From positions 1 through 33,431 of the forward strand of contig DRKP01000062.1 of the NCBI GenBank assembly GCA_011051715.1: a stretch of DNA of 33,431 nt, given 5' to 3'. This DNA is from Sedimenticola thiotaurini. Its GTDB lineage: Bacteria; Pseudomonadota; Gammaproteobacteria; Chromatiales; Chromatiaceae. Positions 1 through 8,139 of this stretch are shown piece by piece. Within the stretch, counting starts at the first letter, position 1. The number at the start of each line of letters is the position of its first letter. The notes beneath the pieces are model-generated. The model had not been told where the DNA came from. It ran no database searches and was given only the letters and a program-made list of their open reading frames with translations. The position numbers and the translations under genes are program-made.

Positions 1-132
1 AGCTCCCCTGTAAGGACAGAGGATATCCTTGCTCGACTCACGTCTTCGGAATTGAAGATGCTTCGTCGATCATGGCCTCTCGGCCACCAACGGAGCACCC
101 ACACAAATTACCTGACTAGTTGTTAAAGAACC
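1..132 (-). promoter_or_regulatory. rRNA operon leader with boxA; 16S gene lies beyond the left edge
   Basis: Read on the minus strand, the leader contains GGTTCTTTAACA (132-121), matching E. coli boxA TGCTCTTTAACA at 10 of 12 positions. It is followed by TTTGTGTGGGTGCTC (107-93), close to the boxC-region text of E. coli rrn leaders. A small hairpin TGGCC-GAGA-GGCCA lies at 86-73. In E. coli the mature 16S 5' end lies roughly 160-170 nt after boxA, so here 16S should begin a few tens of bases outside the window. boxA is the NusB/S10 antitermination site in the nascent rRNA. An rrn operon directly downstream of tyrS and in the same direction also occurs in Pseudomonas. Confidence 0.85.
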
Positions 133-163
133 GCGGAACACTTCTGATCCGCTGAGACGGTCG

Positions 164-192
164 ATATTAACCGACCACCCCATCAGGGTCAA
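164..192 (-). promoter_or_regulatory. rrn promoter P2 (proximal)
   Basis: Minus-strand -35 TTGACC (192-187) and -10 TAATAT (169-164) are separated by 17 bp, in the position of an rrn P2, about 30 nt before boxA. The -10 lies inside an inverted repeat GGTCG-N8-CGACC (177-160), which may be chance or a protein site. Start site and activity are inferred only. Confidence 0.6.
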
Positions 193-261
193 CACCTCGC
201 GCCAACCCCCTCCACCCAGCACCCCCGGCCAACAACCCCGGCAGCCCCAGGCGAGCCGCGC

Positions 262-289
262 ATTCTACCCACTATTTCCAGGGCGTCAA
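262..289 (-). promoter_or_regulatory. rrn promoter P1 (distal), stringent-type
   Basis: Minus-strand -35 TTGACG (289-284), a 16-bp spacer and -10 TAGAAT (267-262) are followed at once by the GC-rich discriminator GCGCGG. The 16-bp spacer plus GCGC discriminator is the signature of rRNA P1 promoters, which are sensitive to ppGpp/DksA and the initiating NTP. An A6 tract (300-295 region) lies just upstream of the -35 and could act as part of an UP element. Region 1-368 has no protein gene; the leader and these two promoters account for most of it. Confidence 0.75.
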
Positions 290-368
290 GGCCTTTTTTG
301 CATTCACGGTTAAAGCTGGCCGGTTACGGCGATCACCAGCCCTGCGGCAGCCTCCCGACAGGCTGGAA

Positions 369-1568
369 TCAGGCCAGGGTGACGCGGGCGAAACGCCGCT
401 TTCCCACCTGGTAGACCGCGGTCCCGCCCGCAATACAGCGCAAACCACGGTCCTCGACCCGCTCACCGTCGATCTTCACGGCGCCCTGCTTGATCATCCG
501 CATCGCCTCCGAGGTACTCGACACCAGGCCCGCATCCTTCAGCAGGTTGGCGATGGGCAGCCCGTCGTCACCCGCCTCCAGGGTCACTTCCGGCATATCG
601 TCGGGTATGGCGCCCTTGCGGAACCTGGCCACGAAGTTCTCGTTCGCCCGCTGCGCCGCCTCCCGGTCGTGGAAACGCTCCACGATCTCCTCCGCCAGCT
701 GCACCTTGGCGTCGCGCGGATTCATGCCTTCCTCGACCCGCTTCCGCAATGCCCCGATCTCGCTCATCGGGCGGAAGCTGAGGAGTTCGAAGTAGCGCCA
801 CATGAGATCGTCCGAGATCGACATCAGCTTGCCGAACATCTCGTCCGGTGCATCGGCGATACCAACATAGTTGTTCAGGGACTTGGACATCTTCTGCACC
901 CCGTCCAGGCCCTCAAGAATCGGCATGGTGAGCACCACCTGGGGCTCCTGGCCGTAGGCCTCCTGCAGCTGCCGCCCCACCAGCAGATTGAACTTCTGGT
1001 CGGTACCGCCCAGTTCCACGTCCGCCTTCAGCGCCACCGAGTCATAGCCCTGGACCAGGGGGTAGAGGAACTCGTGGATGGCGATGGGCTGGCCGCTCCG
1101 GTAGCGCTTGCTGAAATCGTCGCGCTCCAGCATCCTGGCAACGGTGTGTCTGGCCGCCAGCTGGATCAGATCGGCGGCGCTCATCTCGCCCATCCAGCTG
1201 GAGTTGAACACCACCAGGGTCTTCTCGGGATCGAGGATCCTGAAGATCTGCTGCTCGTAGGTCTTGGCGTTCTCCAGCACTTGGTCACGGGTAAGGGGCT
1301 GGCGGGTGACGTTCTTGCCGGTGGGATCCCCGATCATGCCGGTAAAGTCGCCGATCAGGAAAAGCACCTCGTGCCCGAGCTCCTGGAACTGGCGCAACTT
1401 GTTGATCAGCACCGTATGACCCAGGTGGAGATCGGGCGCCGTGGGATCGAAACCCGCCTTGACGCGCAGCGGCCTGCCACGCTCCAGCTTCTTCAGCAGT
1501 TCCTCTTCCAGCAGGATCTCGTCGGCTCCGCGACGGATGATCTCCATCGCCTCGGCAGGTGATGTCAT
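369..1568 (-). CDS. tyrS: Tyrosyl-tRNA synthetase
   Basis: Cytoplasmic class I enzyme that charges tRNA-Tyr with tyrosine using ATP. The 399-residue protein has the HIGH-type motif HLGHT at 48-52 after DPTAPDL, and KMSKS at 226-230. The tyrosine-site segment [14 protein letters not shown] is at 187-200, and a C-terminal S4 RNA-binding domain spans about 337-398. The compact layout and [12 protein letters not shown] text fit the TyrZ-like subclass. The frame stays open another 53 codons upstream, but that part has no homology-like character. ATG at 1568 is preceded by GAGAGG at a good distance, so I use it. The gene is divergent from the M23 peptidase (211 bp between starts) and is followed by the rrn promoters. 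No clear terminator separates it from rrn P1; a small hairpin at 348-365 has no T-run. Confidence 0.97.
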   Translation of the reverse strand: MTSPAEAMEIIRRGADEILLEEELLKKLERGRPLRVKAGFDPTAPDLHLGHTVLINKLRQFQELGHEVLFLIGDFTGMIGDPTGKNVTRQPLTRDQVLENAKTYEQQIFRILDPEKTLVVFNSSWMGEMSAADLIQLAARHTVARMLERDDFSKRYRSGQPIAIHEFLYPLVQGYDSVALKADVELGGTDQKFNLLVGRQLQEAYGQEPQVVLTMPILEGLDGVQKMSKSLNNYVGIADAPDEMFGKLMSISDDLMWRYFELLSFRPMSEIGALRKRVEEGMNPRDAKVQLAEEIVERFHDREAAQRANENFVARFRKGAIPDDMPEVTLEAGDDGLPIANLLKDAGLVSSTSEAMRMIKQGAVKIDGERVEDRGLRCIAGGTAVYQVGKRRFARVTLA

Positions 1569-1779
1569 GACAGACCTCTCGTCAGAACTATGCAAGGCCG
1601 CACAATTTACAGGATGGGGGGTAAAAAAGTAACCGACCGGGCCGCTACCCTGATGAACGGGGAACCGTGACCGGCAGCCGGGGCAGGCCGATACGCTTCG
1701 GAAGGCGGAAAGAGCGCTGGGAATCAAGCGATTTTTCCGCCATAATCAAACCAATTTTCCATGGGTTTAGCGCCGCAAC

Positions 1780-3405
1780 ATGACAAACGACTACAAAGCC
1801 ATTGACGCCTCTCGACACATGGATGGTTGGAGCAGGTCCCGCCTGCTGGCGGTGACCGCCGGCATCGCCCTGGTCACCGCCATCGCCCTCTACCTGGTTC
1901 CGTCCGGCGGGGATGTGGAGACGGCCGCCAACGCCCCCGATGCAGCGGCCGACGAACCACTGGCCGGGCCGGTGCAGCAGGAGATCAGGCTGACCCTGCC
2001 GGCACTGGGGGGAGAAACGGACGAATCCGCCCCCGTGAAGCAGGAGGAGCAGGTGACCGGGGTGCCGGCCGATGAACCGCCTGTTGCCGGAAAGAGCGCT
2101 GAACACCCCGGCCAGGGCGGGGAGTCGTTCCAGCTGAGCCTGTCGAGCGAGGCGCCGGAGACAGCGGCCCTGTCCATCTCCGATCCTGCGGATGACGCCA
2201 CCACGGTGGATCCGGAACCGGAGACCCTCTCCATTATCGAGACCGCCGAGCAGATCCTGGCCGAGACCACCTTCCACGAAGCAGCCGCCCCGATCGAGGA
2301 GAGCAGCCGCTGGATCGAGGAGACGGTGAAGAAGGGGGACTCCCTGTCGCGCATCTTTTCCCGCATGGGCCTCTCCGCCGGGCTGCTCCACCGCATCGTG
2401 AACAGCAGCAAGGAGGCGAAGCAGCTGGCCCGCATCCGCCCCGGCCAGTCGCTGAAGGTCAAACTCGACAAGGATGGCAGGCTGCTCGCCCTGGTCCACC
2501 AGCGCTCCGCCATCGAGAGCCTGCAGGTACTGGCGGACGGCGACGGATTCGAGACCCGGATCGTGGAGCGGGGACTGGAGACGCGGGTGGCCGAGACTTC
2601 CGGCACCATCACCAGCTCCCTGTACGAGGGGGCGAAACGGGCCGGGCTGTCGGACCAGCTGATCATGGAGCTGGCCAACATCTTCGGCTGGGATATCGAC
2701 TTCGCCCTGGAGATCCGCGCCGGCGACCGCTTCAGCGTCATCTATGAAGAGGAATACCTGGACGGCAAAAAATACGACACCGGCCCCATCCTGGCCGCGG
2801 AGTTCGTCAACCGCGGCAAGAGATTCCGCGCCGTGCGCTACGAGGACGAGAGCGGCAATGCCGGCTATTTCTCTCCCGACGGCAGGAGCATGCGCAAGGC
2901 CTTCCTGCGGGCGCCGGTCGATTTCCGCCGCATCTCCTCCCGCTTCACCAAGGCGCGCTGGCATCCGGTGCTGGGGAAGAAGCGCCCGCACCGGGGGGTC
3001 GACTATGCCGCCGCCACCGGCACCCCGATCAAGGCGGCCGGTGACGGCCGCGTGATCTTCCGAGGTCGCAAGGGTGGTTACGGCAACACCATCATCATCA
3101 AGCACGGCAGCCAGTACACCACCCTCTATGCCCACATGTCCCGCTTCAACCGCAAGGTCAGGAAGGGGTCGCGGGTGAAGCAGGGCCAGATCATCGGCTA
3201 CGTCGGCAAGACCGGCATGGTCACCGGCCCGCACCTGCACTACGAGTTCCGGGTGAACGGGGTCCACCGCAATCCCCTCACGGTGAAGATCCCCGCCGCC
3301 GCCCCGTTGGAGAGGAAATACCGGGAGGACTTCCTCCGCAAGAGCAAACCGCTGCTGGCGGAACTGGACAGCCTCGACCGGACGGTGCTGGCCGAAGCCG
3401 ACTGA
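1780..3405 (+). CDS. Membrane-anchored M23 peptidase with LysM/OapA-like domain
   Basis: Predicted periplasmic DD-endopeptidase that cuts peptidoglycan cross-links, of the MepM/YebA type (541 aa). The order is a short cytoplasmic N-terminus, one membrane segment (about 19-40), a low-complexity acidic linker (45-175), a LysM/OapA-like module (about 178-240) and an M23 domain (about 385-500). The zinc ligands are present: HRGVD (H404, D408), H452 in LYAH, and HLH (485-487). It should therefore be active, unlike EnvC-type homologues. ATG 1780 has only a weak ribosome site; ATG 1819 is an alternative that still leaves the membrane segment. anmK starts 17 bp downstream, giving a wall-cutting plus wall-recycling pair. 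From memory the same pair lies beside tyrS in Pseudomonas aeruginosa. Confidence 0.93.
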   Translation: MTNDYKAIDASRHMDGWSRSRLLAVTAGIALVTAIALYLVPSGGDVETAANAPDAAADEPLAGPVQQEIRLTLPALGGETDESAPVKQEEQVTGVPADEPPVAGKSAEHPGQGGESFQLSLSSEAPETAALSISDPADDATTVDPEPETLSIIETAEQILAETTFHEAAAPIEESSRWIEETVKKGDSLSRIFSRMGLSAGLLHRIVNSSKEAKQLARIRPGQSLKVKLDKDGRLLALVHQRSAIESLQVLADGDGFETRIVERGLETRVAETSGTITSSLYEGAKRAGLSDQLIMELANIFGWDIDFALEIRAGDRFSVIYEEEYLDGKKYDTGPILAAEFVNRGKRFRAVRYEDESGNAGYFSPDGRSMRKAFLRAPVDFRRISSRFTKARWHPVLGKKRPHRGVDYAAATGTPIKAAGDGRVIFRGRKGGYGNTIIIKHGSQYTTLYAHMSRFNRKVRKGSRVKQGQIIGYVGKTGMVTGPHLHYEFRVNGVHRNPLTVKIPAAAPLERKYREDFLRKSKPLLAELDSLDRTVLAEAD

Positions 3406-3422
3406 ACCGGGCCCGGCAGGGC

Positions 3423-4535
3423 ATGGGGGAGCAGTACTATATCGGCCTGATGTCCGGCACCAGCATGGACGGCATCGACGCCGCCCTGATGGCGTTCACC
3501 GACCACTCCCAGCGTCTCGCCGGATTCGTCAGCAGGCCCTGGCCGCAACCCCTGGCACAACGGCTGCGCTCCCTCGGCACCCCCGGGCATGACGAGATCG
3601 ACCGTCTCGGTGTGCTCGATGCCGAGGTGGCGGACGGCTTCGCCGCGGTGGTGAAGGCACTGCTGGCGGCGGCCGCGATTCCCGTCGCAGAGATCCGGGC
3701 CATCGGTTGCCACGGCCAGACCATCCGCCACCGCCCCACGGCCTCCCCCCCCTTCACCCTGCAGATCGGGGATCCCAACCGCCTCGCCGAGCGCACCGGC
3801 ATCACGGTGGTCGCCGATTTCCGCCGGCGCGACATGGCCGCGGGGGGGCAGGGTGCCCCACTGGTGCCGGCCTATCATGCGGCCTGGTTCCGCGATCCCG
3901 CCGAGCAGCGCGCGATCCTGAACATCGGCGGAATCGCCAACCTGACCCTGCTGCCGGCGGATCCCGCCCTCCCGGTCACCGGTTTCGATACCGGTCCCGG
4001 CAACACCCTGCTCGACAGCTGGATCCGCCACCACCGGGGAGAGGGGTACGATCGCGACGGCGCCTGGGCAGGGAGCGGCCAGGCCGATCCCGGGCTCCTG
4101 TCCCGGCTCCTGGACGACCCCTATTTCCGGCTGCAGCCGCCGAAGAGCACGGGGCCGGAATATTTCAACCTGGGCTGGCTGCAGCGCCACCGGCAGACCG
4201 GACGACTTCCGCCCCAGGACGTGCAGGCGACATTGCTGGAACTCACCGCCCGCAGCATCGCCGAAGCCATCACCGGCGGCGGTGGTGTCGAACGGCTCAT
4301 CTGTTGTGGCGGCGGGGTGCACAACACCGTCCTGATGCGGCGCCTGGTAGAGCTGCTGCCAGGGCTGACGGTCGAGCCCAGCGACGGCTACGGAGTGGGC
4401 CCGGACCAGATGGAGGCGGCCGCCTTCGCCTGGCTGGCGCGCCAGACCCTGCTGGGACTGCCGGGCAACCTGCCGTCGGTCACCGGTGCAACCCACCCGG
4501 TGGTCCTGGGCGGGATCTACCCGGCCGGACGCTGA
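3423..4535 (+). CDS. anmK: Anhydro-N-acetylmuramic acid kinase
   Basis: Cytoplasmic kinase of peptidoglycan recycling. It opens the 1,6-anhydro ring of anhMurNAc and phosphorylates it to MurNAc-6-P using ATP and water. The 370-residue length is typical. Visible family signatures are GLMSGTSMDGID near the N-terminus (8-19), HGQTIRH, DFRRRDMAAGGQGAPLVP with the catalytic Asp region, NIGGIANLT, and GFDTGPGNTLLDSWI. The start at 3423 follows the M23 stop by 17 bp, so the two probably share a transcript. The hairpin at 4548-4569 just after the stop separates it from the convergent erpA gene. Confidence 0.96.
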   Translation: MGEQYYIGLMSGTSMDGIDAALMAFTDHSQRLAGFVSRPWPQPLAQRLRSLGTPGHDEIDRLGVLDAEVADGFAAVVKALLAAAAIPVAEIRAIGCHGQTIRHRPTASPPFTLQIGDPNRLAERTGITVVADFRRRDMAAGGQGAPLVPAYHAAWFRDPAEQRAILNIGGIANLTLLPADPALPVTGFDTGPGNTLLDSWIRHHRGEGYDRDGAWAGSGQADPGLLSRLLDDPYFRLQPPKSTGPEYFNLGWLQRHRQTGRLPPQDVQATLLELTARSIAEAITGGGGVERLICCGGGVHNTVLMRRLVELLPGLTVEPSDGYGVGPDQMEAAAFAWLARQTLLGLPGNLPSVTGATHPVVLGGIYPAGR

Positions 4536-4547
4536 TCCGCAACGGAA

Positions 4548-4569
4548 AAAGGGGGCCGAAGCCCCCTTT
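4548..4569 (-). terminator. Rho-independent terminator of erpA, possibly bidirectional
   Basis: Perfect 9-bp inverted repeat AAAGGGGGC / GCCCCCTTT around a 4-base loop. Read on the minus strand the loop is TTCG and the stem is followed by a T5 run, giving a strong terminator for erpA. Read on the plus strand the T tract is only three bases, so it may work more weakly for anmK. Confidence 0.85.
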
Positions 4570-4592
4570 CGTACAGCCGCGACAAGGCGGCG

Positions 4593-4955
4593 TCAAACGG
4601 AAAAGGAGGAGCCGCAGCCACAGGTGGTGGTGGCGTTGGGATTGCGGATCACGAACTGGGACCCCTGCAGGCCCTCGGTATAGTCCACCTCTGCCCCCAT
4701 CAGGTACTGCAGGCTCATGGGGTCGATCAGCAGGGTCACGCCGTCGGTCACCACCCGCGTATCCCCCTCCTTCTCCTCCTCGTCGAAGGTGAATCCGTAC
4801 TGGAACCCGGAGCAGCCGCCCCCCTGGATATAGATCCTGAGCATCAACTCCGGATTGCCCTCCTCCTCGATCAGGCTGGCCACCTTGGCGGCGGCCGCGG
4901 AGGTGAACACCAGCGGGCTGTCGGTCTCGGCTTCTGCGGTATGGGTCATGGTCAT
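4593..4955 (-). CDS. erpA: A-type Fe-S carrier protein ErpA
   Basis: Small (120 aa) cytoplasmic A-type carrier that passes Fe-S clusters to apo-targets, including isoprenoid-synthesis enzymes in E. coli. The three ligand cysteines are C48 in [11 protein letters not shown], and C112 and C114 in the C-terminal [11 protein letters not shown] 4955 (MTMTH) is chosen because AGGA lies 9 nt upstream; ATG 4949 is also in frame. It is last in the argC-DUF6776-bactofilin-erpA series but has its own strong promoter and an IscR-like box in the 78-bp gap after bactofilin. A second A-type carrier is encoded at 8624-9001. Confidence 0.95.
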   Translation of the reverse strand: MTMTHTAEAETDSPLVFTSAAAAKVASLIEEEGNPELMLRIYIQGGGCSGFQYGFTFDEEEKEGDTRVVTDGVTLLIDPMSLQYLMGAEVDYTEGLQGSQFVIRNPNATTTCGCGSSFSV

Positions 4956-5009
4956 GATGATCGGTCCTGAATACGCTTGCGCCGCCGTGGATGGCGGTCA
5001 TTGGATCCC

Positions 5010-5037
5010 ATTATGCTTTTCTGAGGGATTTAGTCAA
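5010..5037 (-). promoter_or_regulatory. erpA promoter
   Basis: Minus-strand -35 TTGACT (5037-5032), a 16-bp spacer and -10 CATAAT (5015-5010) lie in the gap between bactofilin and erpA; the -35 overlaps the bactofilin stop codon. Each hexamer matches the sigma-70 consensus at 5 of 6 positions. The expected start near 5003 gives a leader of about 50 nt. Confidence 0.7.
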
Positions 5038-5041
5038 CTAT
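5017..5041 (-). promoter_or_regulatory. IscR type-1-like operator over the erpA -35
   Basis: The minus-strand text beginning ATAGTTGACTAAATC (5041-5027) fits the left half of the E. coli IscR type-1 consensus, ATASYYGACTRWWWY, at all 15 positions. The right half (5026-5017) keeps 5 of 10. It overlaps the erpA -35, as expected for repression by [2Fe-2S]-IscR. erpA is IscR-repressed in E. coli. The match was made by eye against the consensus, and no iscR gene lies in this window. Confidence 0.6.
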
Positions 5042-5489
5042 TGCCCTCGACCGCCTCGTCGACGACATCCCCGGGCACCGCGGTCTCTTCACGGTGACTG
5101 GAACCATCGTAGTCCAGCAGCCGCTGCTCCACATCCTCGGTATAGATCAGCTGGCCGTTGACCTCCGCCCCCATGGCCATCTCCAGCAGCGGATAATAGA
5201 GGGTTCCGGTGACCCGGGCATTGGGCAGCAGCTCCACCCGGCGGCTGGCGTAGACATCACCCACCACCTTGCCGTCGAGAATGACGTTGGGAACCCGGAC
5301 GTCCCCCTCGATGCTCCCCTCCCGGCTCAGGATCAGGGTGGAACGTTCGTCCTGCTCGGCCAGCACGCTGCCATGGATGGCACCATCCACGTGAATGCCG
5401 CCGGTGAAGCGGAGATCCCCGTCGAGCACGGTTCCGGTCCCGATCACGGTGGCGATCTTCGGTGGTTTGAAACGTTTTCTCCATGCCAT
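5034..5489 (-). CDS. Bactofilin (polymer-forming cytoskeletal protein)
   Basis: A 151-aa protein with the bactofilin/CcmA (DUF583) beta-helix core at about 12-115. It is made of short repeats with regularly placed V/I and G, such as GTVLDGDLRFTGGIHVDGAIHG and VILDGKVVGDVYASRRVELL (first ten or so residues of each are diagnostic). An acidic disordered tail follows. Bactofilins assemble nucleotide-free filaments at the inner membrane and often place peptidoglycan enzymes. ATG 5489 has GAGGGA upstream. The gene lies 12 bp after the DUF6776 gene, so the two are probably co-translated. The membrane-anchored DUF6776 protein is a plausible partner, and the M23 peptidase nearby is a plausible client; both links are inference from position. 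Confidence 0.92.
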   Translation of the reverse strand: MAWRKRFKPPKIATVIGTGTVLDGDLRFTGGIHVDGAIHGSVLAEQDERSTLILSREGSIEGDVRVPNVILDGKVVGDVYASRRVELLPNARVTGTLYYPLLEMAMGAEVNGQLIYTEDVEQRLLDYDGSSHREETAVPGDVVDEAVEGNS

Positions 5490-5501
5490 TGCAGTTCCCT
5501 C

Positions 5502-6218
5502 TCAGCCCGTCACCTTCCAGTCGAAACGCTGCTTCACCGGCGGCAGCTTCCTGTTGCTCGGCTTCACCTCAATGATCACCTTCAGTGGCTTGAAGTCGTC
5601 CGGCAGCTGAATCTCTCCCTCGATATCCTGGAAGTTCCTGAACTTCATCTTCAGCTTCTCGGTACCCTCTTCCGTGATCTCGCGCAGCGGCAGCCAGGCC
5701 GGTTTGCCGCCGCGGGTCCCATCCACCGCGAAGAACACCCAACCGCTGGCGGTACCGCCGTTCTGCATGTTGCGGGTGATGGTGAAGCGGTAGCGGTAGC
5801 GCCCCTCGGCGCCCCCCTTTTCGATCACCAGGCGCTGGACCCGGATGGCCTCGCGATCCTCCCGGGTGGAGACCATGCTGCGCAGGAAGGTGAGCTCCTC
5901 CTCCATCTTCGAGCGCTCCTGCTGGAACGCGGCCAGCTGCTCGCGCACCTGCTGCACCGCTGCACGGTCGATCTGGCTGGTCTGTTCCAGCATCGCCACC
6001 TGCTCCAGCAGCTGCCCGCGCTCCTTCTCCAGCGCCTTGATGCGGGCACTGTCGGCGGCGATCCTGGCCTGCAGCCGCTCGGGATCCGGCCCTCCGTTCT
6101 GCCCCACCTGCAGCCACAGATAGCCGCCGGCGGCGAACAGGCCGAGCAGCACCAGCAGGGTCCACAGCAACGGCCGGCCGCTGCCGGGCTGGACGATGCG
6201 TGGAGTGCGATAGTGCAT
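5502..6218 (-). CDS. DUF6776 family single-pass membrane coiled-coil protein
   Basis: A 238-aa protein of unknown function. It has a short basic N-terminus, one membrane segment (about 17-37), then a long coiled coil (about 47-115) rich in E, Q, R and A. A C-terminal globular domain (about 120-238) contains RYRYRFTITRNMQNGG and GWVFFAVDG. I assign DUF6776 from this layout and from the conserved place between argC and bactofilin, which I recall for Pseudomonas aeruginosa PA0663. The gene is 18 bp after argC and 12 bp before bactofilin. A role in anchoring the bactofilin scaffold at the membrane is inference from linkage only. Confidence 0.8.
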   Translation of the reverse strand: MHYRTPRIVQPGSGRPLLWTLLVLLGLFAAGGYLWLQVGQNGGPDPERLQARIAADSARIKALEKERGQLLEQVAMLEQTSQIDRAAVQQVREQLAAFQQERSKMEEELTFLRSMVSTREDREAIRVQRLVIEKGGAEGRYRYRFTITRNMQNGGTASGWVFFAVDGTRGGKPAWLPLREITEEGTEKLKMKFRNFQDIEGEIQLPDDFKPLKVIIEVKPSNRKLPPVKQRFDWKVTG

Positions 6219-6236
6219 GGCGCCGCCGAACCCGGC

Positions 6237-7265
6237 TCAGGGAAGCAGGGCCACCTGGTCGAGCCCCATGCGCTCGTCCAGTCCCAGCATCAGATTCATG
6301 TTCTGCACCGCCTGTCCTGCCGCTCCCTTGACCAGGTTGTCGATGACCGAGAGGATCACCACGGTGTCGCCCCCCTGGGGCCGGTGCACGGCGATGCGGC
6401 AGTGGTTGGCGCCGCGAACGCTGCGGGTCTCCGGATGGCTCCCCTCCGGCAGCACGTCGACGAAGGGCTCGCTGGCGTAACGGTCCCGGTAGAGGGCCTG
6501 CAGATCGGCCTCACCGGTCAGCCTGGCATAGAGGGTGGCGTGGATGCCACGGATCATGGGCAGCAGGTGGGGCACGAAGGTGAGATCCACCGCCGCGCCG
6601 GCGGCCCGGGCCAGGTTCTGGCGGATCTCCGGCAGGTGCCGGTGGCCCGGCACGGCATAGGCCTTGAAGCTCTCGCCCACCTCGCCCATCAGCATGCCCA
6701 CGCTGGCGCCCCGGCCGGCGCCGCTGACGCCGGACTTGCAATCGGCGACCAGCCCGTCCAGGGCCACCAGTCCCTGTTCCACCAGCGGCAGCAGGCCAAG
6801 GGTCGCGGCGGTGGGATAGCAGCCCGGATTGGCCACCAGGCGCGCCGCCCTGATCTGCTCCCGGTTCGTCTCCGGCAGGCCGTAGACCGCCTCGGCCACC
6901 AGCTCCGGGCAGGCGTGGGCCATGCCGTACCACTGCTCCCACACCGGGATCTCCTGGATGCGGAAATCGGCCGCCAGGTCGATCACCCGGGTACCCGCCG
7001 CCAGCAGCTCCGGCACCAGCTTCATGGCGGTGCCGTTGGGGGTGGCGAAGAACACCAGGTCACAGGCCGCCAGGCGCCCGGGCTCGGGCTGGGAAAAACG
7101 GATATCCAGGTGACCGCGAAGGTTGGGAAACAGATCCGCCACCGGGCGCCCCGCCTCGGAGCGGGAGGTGATCAGGGACAGATCCACACCGCCGTGGGCC
7201 GCCAGCAGGCGCAGCAGCTCGACCCCGGTATAGCCGGTTCCGCCGACGATTCCGATCTTGGGCAT
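6237..7265 (-). CDS. argC: N-acetyl-gamma-glutamyl-phosphate reductase
   Basis: Third step of arginine synthesis: NADPH-dependent reduction of N-acetylglutamyl-5-phosphate to the semialdehyde, in the cytoplasm. The 342-aa protein has the NADP-binding GGTGYTG (8-14), ATPNGTA (75-81), and the catalytic cysteine C149 in NPGCYPT. GHRHLPE carries the active-site histidine. ATG 7265 has AAGGTG six bases upstream and is preferred over GTG 7274. It heads the minus-strand series argC-DUF6776-bactofilin, and a candidate promoter lies at 7324-7352. Its tie to cytoskeletal genes is a conserved gammaproteobacterial oddity with no known metabolic reason. Confidence 0.96.
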   Translation of the reverse strand: MPKIGIVGGTGYTGVELLRLLAAHGGVDLSLITSRSEAGRPVADLFPNLRGHLDIRFSQPEPGRLAACDLVFFATPNGTAMKLVPELLAAGTRVIDLAADFRIQEIPVWEQWYGMAHACPELVAEAVYGLPETNREQIRAARLVANPGCYPTAATLGLLPLVEQGLVALDGLVADCKSGVSGAGRGASVGMLMGEVGESFKAYAVPGHRHLPEIRQNLARAAGAAVDLTFVPHLLPMIRGIHATLYARLTGEADLQALYRDRYASEPFVDVLPEGSHPETRSVRGANHCRIAVHRPQGGDTVVILSVIDNLVKGAAGQAVQNMNLMLGLDERMGLDQVALLP

Positions 7266-7323
7266 GTCAGACACCTTGCATCACTCCAGCAGACGGCCGC
7301 TGCGGCCGGACATCGAGGCTGCA

Positions 7324-7352
7324 ATCATACGGCGCGGCGCCTGAAAGCTAAA
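7324..7352 (-). promoter_or_regulatory. Candidate promoter of the argC operon
   Basis: Minus-strand TTTAGC (7352-7347), a 17-bp spacer and TATGAT (7329-7324) lie about 60 bp before the argC start. The -10 is 5 of 6; the -35 is weak. The 180-bp gap between argC and the DUF4126 gene must serve both directions. On the plus strand only a poor CTGAAA-16-TACACT (7341-7368) is seen. Confidence 0.35.
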
Positions 7353-7453
7353 GCGCCCGTGCTACACTGGCTGCATTTCATGACACCGGTCACAGGCGGC
7401 CGTGCGCAGCCCGGCTCCATCGCCATCCACCCCCCCGGAGCGGAGCATCTCCC

Positions 7454-8134
7454 TTGGATCCGATCCAGACCATCGCCCTCACCCTCGGCAGTGCCTGGGC
7501 CTCGGGCATCAATCTCTATGCCACGGTACTGGTACTCGGCTACCTCGGCAGCAGCGGGGATGTCACGCTGCCGCCGCAGCTGCAGATCCTCACCCATCCG
7601 CTAGTGATCGGGGCCGCCGGCCTGATGTACCTGATCGAGTTCTTCGCCGACAAGATCCCCGGTGTCGACACCGGCTGGGATCTGCTGCACACCTTTATCC
7701 GCATCCCTGCCGGCGCCCTGCTCGCCGCCGCTGCCGCCCAGGGTCTGGAAGTGAGCCAGGGGGCGGAGCTGGCCGCCATGCTGGTGGGTGGCGGGATCGC
7801 CGCCACCAGCCATGCCACCAAGACCGGCACCCGCATGCTGATCAACAGCTCGCCGGAGCCGGTCAGCAACTGGACCGCCTCCATCGGCGAGGACCTGACG
7901 GTGATCGGCGGCCTGTGGGCCTCGTTGCACTACCCCTGGGCCTTCGTCACCGCCCTGGTGCTGTTCCTGCTGCTGGCCGCCTGGCTGCTGCCGAAACTGT
8001 GGCGACTGCTGAAGAGGGGTTTCGGGGCCGTCGGCCGCTACGTCCGCCGCCGCCGGCTGGAGCGGGACGGACGGCTGCCGGCCGCCCCGGCCCGGGATGA
8101 TATACTCCGCGCCCTCTACCGGGACGAGGAGTGA
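7454..8134 (+). CDS. DUF4126 family membrane protein
   Basis: A 226-aa integral membrane protein of unknown function. About five hydrophobic segments are visible (roughly 5-30, 48-66, 80-100, 105-125, 155-185), and conserved-looking text includes GINLYATVLVLGY, IEFFADKIPGVD and SHATKTGTR. The C-terminal 45 residues are basic and cytoplasmic. The start is TTG at 7454, with GGAG eight bases upstream and no better ATG in frame. The stop overlaps the start region of hemJ, so the two are translationally coupled. A membrane role linked to HemJ is possible, but the sequence does not show it. Confidence 0.85.
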   Translation: MDPIQTIALTLGSAWASGINLYATVLVLGYLGSSGDVTLPPQLQILTHPLVIGAAGLMYLIEFFADKIPGVDTGWDLLHTFIRIPAGALLAAAAAQGLEVSQGAELAAMLVGGGIAATSHATKTGTRMLINSSPEPVSNWTASIGEDLTVIGGLWASLHYPWAFVTALVLFLLLAAWLLPKLWRLLKRGFGAVGRYVRRRRLERDGRLPAAPARDDILRALYRDEE

Positions 8135-8139
8135 TGCCC

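Noticed and set aside
348-365. Terminator of tyrS
   Set aside because: CAGCCT-GTCGGG-AGGCTG forms a 6-bp stem, but no T-run follows, so it is not supported.
5094-7604. A plus-strand open frame of about 830 codons opposite bactofilin, DUF6776 and argC
   Set aside because: It is opposite three recognisable genes, and the translation is rich in H, Q, G and L as expected for a GC-rich antisense frame.
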